Made by a program: the position numbers and the translations under genes
Shown here: positions 40,460 through 45,288 of the stretch, piece after piece
Layout of the letters: each line of letters opens with the position of its first letter
How positions within the stretch are numbered: position 1 is the stretch's first letter
Notes under the pieces: generated by a model
The model's database searches: none
Seen by the model: the letters and a program-made list of their open reading frames with translations, nothing else
What the model was told of the DNA's origin: nothing
From: DATAVB01 sp040414495
Lineage (GTDB): Bacteria; Actinomycetota; Actinomycetes; Mycobacteriales; QHCD01
Direction: 5' to 3'
DNA length: 45,288 nucleotides
Assembly (NCBI GenBank): GCA_040414495.1
Contig: JBEDUI010000198.1
Coordinates: 1-45,288 of the forward strand

Positions 40460-41410
40460 TCAGTCCGCGTACTGCTTCAGTAGCTCCTCGGCCCGGTCCG
40501 CCGGCCACGGCCGGACCTCGCCGTGCAGCGCGGCGAACAGCAACTCCAGCCGTACCTGCCATGCCGCGAGCGTGTCGGCCCGGCGGTCGGCCAACGGCCG
40601 GGGGAGTACCTGGGTCACGACGAGCCGGGTGCCGATCGGCGCCTGCACGCGCGGCTCGAACCGGACCGACCCGGCCCCCTCGTCGTCCGGCCAGCGGTAC
40701 TCGACCAGCCGCTGCGGCGTCACGGCGGTAACAACGCCGGTCTCGGGCTGACCCTCGGTGAGCCGGGCCGGCGGTGCCCCGCCGACGGTCGGCTCGGTGT
40801 CGCCCACGAGCGTCGACCACACGACGTCCGGCCCGGCGACCAGATCGCGCTCGAACCGGATCTCGTAGCCCTCGGGCACCTCGCGGATCTCGCCCCGGGA
40901 CAGCCCGAATTCCTCGATATAGCGCTCCATGCGGTGCAGGAACGCGGCCGCCTCGGTCCGCGGCGCCGCGGTTCCCGCCACCCGCGCAGCCAGCATGTCC
41001 AGGCAGGTGTCCCAGCCGCTGGCGTTGCGACCGGCCGAGGGCGTGTCGCCCCAGGTCGGGACGCCGCTGAGCGTATGCCAGAAATACAGTCGGCAACCGG
41101 CGCCTTCAGGCACCAGTTCGAATCGAAGTACGGAATCGAACCAGCGGAATGCGTACACCTTCGGCGGGTCGAATTCGAGTATTTCGCCTTCGCTGAACTG
41201 GTCGGCTTCCATATTCGGGTCGCCGAAATCGAATTCCATCGGCGCCCCGGCCCGCAATTCGGTACGTACCTGAGCCGGGAACCAGTGCGCCATTTCGGTC
41301 GGGTCGGTCACCACGTGCCAGACCTTGTCCGGCGGATGATTCAGCGTCCGTTCGAACCGCAGGACTGGTTTTCCATCGATGGTGTGCAGGGTGCCCATAC
41401 GTGTGTCCAC
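40460..41410 (-). CDS. SRPBCC/AHSA1-domain protein, two domains
   Basis: A 316-residue protein with two SRPBCC (Activator-of-Hsp90-homologue) domains. The first begins LRFERTLNHPPDKVWHVVTDPTEMAHWFPAQVR and includes FGDPN and VYAFRWFDSVLRFEL; a second, more divergent unit follows from about residue 165 (YEIRFERDLVAGPDVVWSTLV...ETGVVTAVTPQRLVEYRW). Ligand and function are unknown. GTG 41410 has AAGGA seven bases upstream; ATG 41398 is an alternative. The gene is 23 bp from the ArsR regulator, the usual genome pairing for AHSA1 proteins. Confidence 0.87.
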   Translation of the reverse strand: MDTRMGTLHTIDGKPVLRFERTLNHPPDKVWHVVTDPTEMAHWFPAQVRTELRAGAPMEFDFGDPNMEADQFSEGEILEFDPPKVYAFRWFDSVLRFELVPEGAGCRLYFWHTLSGVPTWGDTPSAGRNASGWDTCLDMLAARVAGTAAPRTEAAAFLHRMERYIEEFGLSRGEIREVPEGYEIRFERDLVAGPDVVWSTLVGDTEPTVGGAPPARLTEGQPETGVVTAVTPQRLVEYRWPDDEGAGSVRFEPRVQAPIGTRLVVTQVLPRPLADRRADTLAAWQVRLELLFAALHGEVRPWPADRAEELLKQYAD

Positions 41411-41433
41411 AATGGTGTCCTTCGTCTGTGCGT

Positions 41434-41769
41434 TTATTCAGCCTTTTTGGTCGGGCCTTTTCGGTCCGACATGGTGTCCAGTCGCCGTTCGAGAGCATCG
41501 AGGCTGTCGCTCCAGAGTCGGCGGTACGGCGCCAGCCACGCGTCGATCTCGGCCAACGGCTCGGGCCGCAGCCGATACAGCCGGCGCTGCGCATCTTGGC
41601 GCACCTCGACCAATCCGATGTCCCGCAGCACCTTCAGGTGTTTGGAGACCGCCGGCTGGCTCAGCGTGAGCCGGGCGACCAGGTCACCGACCGGCCGCTC
41701 GCCGTCGCGGAGCAGGTCGAGGATCTGCCGGCGTCGCGGCTCGGCCAAGACCTCGAACGTAGTTGCCAT
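41434..41769 (-). CDS. ArsR-family regulator
   Basis: A 111-residue winged-helix repressor. The HTH runs from FEVLAEPRRRQILDLLRDGERPVGDLVARLTLSQPAVSKHLKVLRDIGLVEVRQDAQRRLYRLRPEPL, the classic ArsR/SmtB pattern. No metal-binding cysteine motif is present (no CxC or ELCVCDL), so it senses something other than soft metals. ArsR proteins of this subgroup sit upstream of SRPBCC/AHSA1 genes and regulate them, as here. The C-terminus is charged. Confidence 0.93.
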   Translation of the reverse strand: MATTFEVLAEPRRRQILDLLRDGERPVGDLVARLTLSQPAVSKHLKVLRDIGLVEVRQDAQRRLYRLRPEPLAEIDAWLAPYRRLWSDSLDALERRLDTMSDRKGPTKKAE

Positions 41770-41835
41770 GCCGGCAATATAACCCGAGAGGCATGTACGC
41801 GGTCAAGTACGGCTGCCCGCCTTGACAGCATCTCG

Positions 41836-41872
41836 TCATCGCGACGATGATTATCCGTGTTGCAAACTAGTT
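41836..41872. promoter_or_regulatory. Two small palindromes between ArsR and amidohydrolase genes
   Basis: TCATCG-cga-CGATGA (41836-41850) is a perfect 6-bp inverted repeat, and AACTAGTT (41865-41872) is an 8-bp palindrome. Both lie in the 247-bp divergent gap, where an operator for either unit would be expected. They are short enough to be chance. Confidence 0.3.
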
Positions 41873-42016
41873 ACTCCGTAATATGGAATTAGCGGGATTT
41901 GCGAGTTCCTACGGCCCGGGTGATCGGCAATTCCGGGAACGTGGCGAGTGTCATTTCCGCTATGTGCTAGGCGAATCCGTGGTCCGGACCGAGGCAGGAG
42001 TGGGGAGCCGCCGGAG

Positions 42017-43123
42017 ATGAGTTCTGATACGACCCTGGATATTGCGACGTTGCCCGAATACGAGCGGCCGGCGCGGTGGTCCGGTCTGGAGCTCATTGAT
42101 TGCGACGTACAGGTGAGCGTGCCCGGTTTGGCGGCGCTGCGGCCGTATCTGTCGCGACGCTGGCAGGATTATCTGACCGAAAGCGGCGTGGCCAATCTGG
42201 ATCCACCGCATTACCCGAAGAGTTCGCCGCTCTCGGCCCGCCCGGGGGCCAGCGTCGATGGGCCGGCCGGCAGCAGCCTGCCAGTGTTGCGGGCGCAGTT
42301 GCTCGACCCGTGGGACACCACGTACGCCGTCGTGAACTGTGGCTACAACATTCCCGGCATTCACAACGACGACTGGGCCGCGGCGATGGCCGGCGCGGTG
42401 AATGAATGGCAACGGGCGCAGTGGTTGCAGGAGGAGCCGCGGCTGCGCGGTTCGATCGTCGTGGCAGCGCAGAATCCGGAGTTGGCCGCGGCCGAGATCG
42501 ACCGGATCGGCGGGCAGGACGGGTTTGTGCAGGTGCTGCTGCCGGTGCGGGCCGAGGCACCGCTGGGCAAGCGGCGGTACTGGCCGATTTACGAAGCGGC
42601 GCAACGCAACGACCTCGCGATCGGCATTTATCCCGGCGGCGCCAGCGGCAATCCGGTCACCTCAGTCGGCTGGCCGTCGTATTACCTCGAGGATTACGTC
42701 GGCTTTTCCCAGGCATTCCAGTCCACCGTTCTGAGCCTGGTGAGCGAGGGCGTATTCACGCAATTCCCCGATTTACGGGTGGTGCTGATCGAGAGCGGTT
42801 TCACCTGGCTCGGCCCGCTGCTGTGGCGATTCGACAAGAACTGGAAGGGTTTGCGGCGCGAGATCCCGTGGGTGGATCGGCTGCCGTCGGACATCGTCAG
42901 CGAGCGAGTGCACATCACCGCGCAGCCGCTCGACGGTCCGGCCGATGGCGAGCAATTTCTGCAGGCGTTCGAACAGCTCGATGGTGACCGGATGCTGTTG
43001 TTCGCCACCGACTATCCACATTGGCAATTCGACTCGGGCGATGACTCGTTGCCCTCGGGCCTACCGGCCGACACCGAACGGCGGATTCTCGCGGCGAACG
43101 CCCACGAGGCGTACCGCTTCTGA
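42017..43123 (+). CDS. Amidohydrolase-fold protein lacking metal ligands
   Basis: A 368-residue TIM-barrel protein of the amidohydrolase 2 family, clearly paralogous to the next gene (shared NEWQ..QWLxxEPRLRGS, GNP..S.GWPSYYxEDxxG, VVLIExGFxWL and F.TDYPHWxFD). The metal-binding positions have changed: D-x-H of strand 1 is D30-V-Q32, and the histidine of strand 5 is Y205 (AIGIYPGG against PIGIHFGG). D332 is kept. It is therefore probably non-catalytic or uses another chemistry, perhaps as a partner of the downstream enzyme. Start ATG 42017 has GGGGAG nine bases upstream. The gap to the next gene is 21 bp. Confidence 0.88.
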   Translation: MSSDTTLDIATLPEYERPARWSGLELIDCDVQVSVPGLAALRPYLSRRWQDYLTESGVANLDPPHYPKSSPLSARPGASVDGPAGSSLPVLRAQLLDPWDTTYAVVNCGYNIPGIHNDDWAAAMAGAVNEWQRAQWLQEEPRLRGSIVVAAQNPELAAAEIDRIGGQDGFVQVLLPVRAEAPLGKRRYWPIYEAAQRNDLAIGIYPGGASGNPVTSVGWPSYYLEDYVGFSQAFQSTVLSLVSEGVFTQFPDLRVVLIESGFTWLGPLLWRFDKNWKGLRREIPWVDRLPSDIVSERVHITAQPLDGPADGEQFLQAFEQLDGDRMLLFATDYPHWQFDSGDDSLPSGLPADTERRILAANAHEAYRF

Positions 43124-43144
43124 CCGCCAGCGAAGGAGGACGTC

Positions 43145-44203
43145 ATGGTACGCAGCAAGCGACTGGTCGTCGATTGCGACATTCACAATTCGATTCCGGC
43201 CGGCGCGCTGGATCCGTACCTGTCGCAGCGGTGGAAGCGGCACGGGGAATTGTTCGGGTACCGCTCGCACCAGGGTTCGCTGTATCCCAAAGGCGCGCCG
43301 AACGCGGCCCGGCATGACGCGTGGCCGCCCTCGGGTCTGCCGCCGGGCGGGGACCTGGACTTCATGCGCCAGCAGCTGCTGGACGGCGAAGGCATTGAAT
43401 ACGGCATTCTCAATACGCTTGGCGCGGCCGGTGGGCAGCTGAACGCCGAATACAGCGCAGCGCTCAGCCACGCGACCAACGAATGGCAGATCACCGAATG
43501 GCTGGAGAAGGAGCCGCGGCTGCGGGCCGGCATTTCGGTGGTGCAGGAGGACGCCGAGCTGGCCGCGGCCGAGGTCGAGCGAATGCACGAACACCCCGGC
43601 TTCGTACAAATCCTGCTGACCGTACGGACATCGGAGCCGTTGGGTCGGCGCAAGTACTGGAAGCTGTACGAGGTGGCGGAGAAATACAACCTGCCGATCG
43701 GAATTCATTTCGGCGGAATGCACGGCAATCCGTTGACCGGCTCGGGTTGGCCCTCGTATTACATCGAGGACCACACCGGAATGGCGAACGCATTCCAGAG
43801 TCAGGTCATCAGCTATGTCGTGGAAGGCGTATTCGAACGGTTCCCGAGGCTGAAGGTCGTACTGATCGAGGGCGGGTTCGCCTGGCTGCCGTCGTTGATG
43901 TGGCGGCTGGATCAGCACTGGAAGCGGCTGCACGAAGAGGTTCCGCACCTGACCCGGGCGCCCTCGGAATACATTCGCGACCATTTCTGGCTGACCACAC
44001 AGCCGATGGAGGAGCCGCACAACCCCAAGCACCTGCTCGACGTCTTCGAACACCACGGCGCCCCGGACAAGATCATGTTCTCGACCGACTACCCGCACTG
44101 GGATTTCGACGCCCCGGACCGGGCGTTCCCGGTGAGTCTGCCGCCCCAATTCCGGGACGACGTATTTTCCGGCAACGCCAAGGCGCTGTACGGCCTCGAC
44201 TGA
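43145..44203 (+). CDS. Amidohydrolase 2 family metalloenzyme
   Basis: A 352-residue TIM-barrel hydrolase/decarboxylase of the amidohydrolase 2 family (ACMSD-like). The expected metal ligands are present: D12-x-H14 (DCDIHN), H188 in LPIGIHFGG and D315 in STDYPHWDFD. Members decarboxylate or hydrolyse aromatic or lactone substrates; the substrate here is unknown. A strong AAGGAGG ribosome binding site precedes ATG 43145. It is cotranscribed with the degenerate paralogue at 42017, and a heteromeric complex is a plausible inference. Confidence 0.93.
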   Translation: MVRSKRLVVDCDIHNSIPAGALDPYLSQRWKRHGELFGYRSHQGSLYPKGAPNAARHDAWPPSGLPPGGDLDFMRQQLLDGEGIEYGILNTLGAAGGQLNAEYSAALSHATNEWQITEWLEKEPRLRAGISVVQEDAELAAAEVERMHEHPGFVQILLTVRTSEPLGRRKYWKLYEVAEKYNLPIGIHFGGMHGNPLTGSGWPSYYIEDHTGMANAFQSQVISYVVEGVFERFPRLKVVLIEGGFAWLPSLMWRLDQHWKRLHEEVPHLTRAPSEYIRDHFWLTTQPMEEPHNPKHLLDVFEHHGAPDKIMFSTDYPHWDFDAPDRAFPVSLPPQFRDDVFSGNAKALYGLD

Positions 44204-44281
44204 GCACAGTGGACGGTCCGCCAGCCTGGCCGCAGAACGGCTCCGCGTGCCATCATGCGGTCAGCGACGAAAGGCGCGCGG

Positions 44282-44668
44282 ATGCCGATTCCCAGGGCGG
44301 TGGCGCGGCTCAACCGTGTCGGCGTCAACCGGATCACCAAGCGGATCTTCCCGTGGCTACCAGGCTTCGGGGTGGTGGTGCATTACGGCCGTCGCACGGG
44401 CCGGACGTATCAGACACCGGTGAACGTCTTTCGCACCGACGATGGTTTCGTGCTCGCGTTGGTCTACGGCGCCGATACCGACTGGGTCCGCAACGTTCTG
44501 GCCGCCGGCGGTTGCGAGCTGCACACCCGGGGCCGGCGCTACCAGATGGTGGCGCCACGGATCTTTCACGACCAGACGCGACGGGCGATCCGGCGCCTCG
44601 ACCGCGAAGTGCTCAAGGTGATCGGCGTGAGTGACTTCCTGGCCCTCGAGCGCGCCGGGCCGCGCTAG
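44282..44668 (+). CDS. Deazaflavin (F420)-dependent nitroreductase family protein
   Basis: A 128-residue protein of the DDN/FDOR-A type. Key stretches are PGFGVVVHYGRRTGRTYQTPVNVFRTDDGFVLALVYGADTDWVRNVLAAGGCELHTRGRRY, the standard F420-binding pattern with G-R-x-S/T-G-R-x-Y/xTPV and the W-V-x-N-xxA-G element. It is expected to use reduced F420 to reduce quinones, nitro groups or similar compounds. ATG 44282 is chosen because GAAAGG lies about 8 nt upstream and the family N-terminus begins there. It follows the amidohydrolase pair by 78 bp and converges on the AlkB-like gene, 9 bp apart. Confidence 0.92.
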   Translation: MPIPRAVARLNRVGVNRITKRIFPWLPGFGVVVHYGRRTGRTYQTPVNVFRTDDGFVLALVYGADTDWVRNVLAAGGCELHTRGRRYQMVAPRIFHDQTRRAIRRLDREVLKVIGVSDFLALERAGPR

Positions 44669-44677
44669 GACATATCG

Positions 44678-45288
44678 CTAGCGAACTCCGCGGGGCCGGA
44701 ACTGAATACTGATCCGTGGCCCGACCGGTCGCGCGGTCTTGGGAATCGCGTGCTCCCAGGTGCGTTGGGCGCTGCCGCCCATGACGATCAGGTCACCGTG
44801 ACCCAGTTCGTACCGCAGTGCGTGTCCGCCGCCGCGCGGGCGTAACGCCAATGTCCGGGGCGCGCCGATCGAGATGATCGCGACCATCGTGTCCTCGGTC
44901 CGACTGCGCCCGATGCGGTCGCCGTGCCAGGCCACGCTGTCCCGGCCGTCCCGGTACAGGCACAGGCCGGCGGTACGGAACGGCTCGCCCAACTCGGCCC
45001 CGTAATGGGAATCAAGCGCGGCCTTGGCCTCGACCAGCGTTGGATCGGGCAGCGGCTGGCCCTCCTCGTAGAAGCAGAGCAACCGCGGCACGTCGACCAC
45101 CCGGTCGTACATCTGCCGCCGCTCGGCCTCCCACGGCACCCGGTCCACCAACCGCTCGAACAGCTCGTCAGCTCCGGCGATCCAACCGCGCCGGACATCG
45201 ATCCACGCGCCCCGGGTCAACGGCGTGCGCTGCACCGACGATCCGAGCGGCCGCACCGCCAGCTCCTCACAGGAGTCCAGCAACGAGC
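44678..45288 (-). CDS. AlkB-like 2-oxoglutarate/Fe(II) dioxygenase (5' end outside window)
   Basis: At least 201 residues of a dioxygenase of the AlkB type. The double-stranded beta-helix motif H-x-D is present as WHGD, the distal histidine in TWEHAIPK and the 2-oxoglutarate arginines in RISIQFRPR. MYDRVVDVPRLLCFY is a further actinobacterial AlkB hallmark. AlkB enzymes remove alkyl groups from DNA or RNA bases; related actinobacterial members are less well studied. The only start in view is a TTG at 45283, and the frame remains open to the window edge. Relatives have about ten more residues, so the true start is probably beyond 45288. Confidence 0.92.
   Translation of the reverse strand, partial: SLLDSCEELAVRPLGSSVQRTPLTRGAWIDVRRGWIAGADELFERLVDRVPWEAERRQMYDRVVDVPRLLCFYEEGQPLPDPTLVEAKAALDSHYGAELGEPFRTAGLCLYRDGRDSVAWHGDRIGRSRTEDTMVAIISIGAPRTLALRPRGGGHALRYELGHGDLIVMGGSAQRTWEHAIPKTARPVGPRISIQFRPRGVR

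Noticed and set aside
43061..44149. 362-residue minus-strand frame opposite the second amidohydrolase
   Set aside because: Its sequence is the usual His/Gln/Arg/Val-rich antisense of a GC-rich gene, and the plus strand has a perfect ribosome binding site and catalytic motifs.

Overview
This is 45 kb of high-GC chromosomal DNA from an actinomycete (Actinomycetota); the genus cannot be fixed from the sequence. The placement rests on several markers: F420/deazaflavin-type flavoenzymes (34591-34974, 44282-44668, probably 24609-25118), a 13E12/DUF222 HNH remnant, DUF2252, DUF664, DUF427 and DUF1772 proteins, a stand-alone LigD-type polymerase, frequent GTG starts and 4-bp ATGA/GTGA gene overlaps. 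There is no rRNA, tRNA, CRISPR array, insertion sequence, prophage or replication origin that I can see. Most of the window is ordinary accessory chromosome: small regulator-plus-target units, each with its own operator.

Layout. 1-4250: a DinB/DUF664 gene behind a long hairpin, a sulfatase, a small Cys/His ORF, a DUF2252 protein and the wreck of a MerR gene. 4357-6700: GntR(YtrA-type)-ABC ATPase-permease operon with a palindrome over the regulator start. 6798-9448: a dimethylformamidase-beta-like lipoprotein and a UPF0104/LPG-synthase-type membrane protein. 9647-12559: a GNAT-Mug-XthA-LigD polymerase operon that reads like a base-excision-repair pathway. 12761-15789: a BAAT-type acyl hydrolase, a Clp_N/HTH protein with a perfect palindrome upstream, and an NAD epimerase. 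16070-17925: a Yx(F/W/Y)xxD lipoprotein translationally coupled to an APC permease, with a terminator-like hairpin inside the first permease codons. 18250-19042: a DUF222-HNH gene whose middle has been deleted. 19276-24476: DUF1772/AraC pair, secreted beta-propeller, DUF427 protein, mannitol-type dehydrogenase. 24609-29100: PPOX-fold protein, a methyltransferase flanked by two unrelated tandem-repeat arrays, and a TetR-SDR-SDR unit closed by a strong terminator. 29328-33663: HtrA-like protease, SRPBCC protein, YeiH transporter with divergent LysR. 33803-38064: ferritin-like protein overlapping an F420-type oxidoreductase, a MerR-controlled oxidoreductase, SMP-30 lactonase, AraC-VOC pair. 38144-41769: a DnaQ-type exonuclease fold that has lost most catalytic residues, a P-loop kinase, a HAD-IIA phosphatase, and an ArsR-SRPBCC unit. 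42017-45283: two tandem amidohydrolases (one apparently without metal ligands), a deazaflavin nitroreductase and an AlkB-like dioxygenase cut by the window edge.

The observations I rate highest are the repair operon, the intragenic hairpin between lipoprotein and permease, the dead exonuclease, the active/inactive amidohydrolase pair, and two genes broken by internal deletions. I did not find a clearly new defence or mobile system. All family assignments come from reading motifs by eye; no database search was run.
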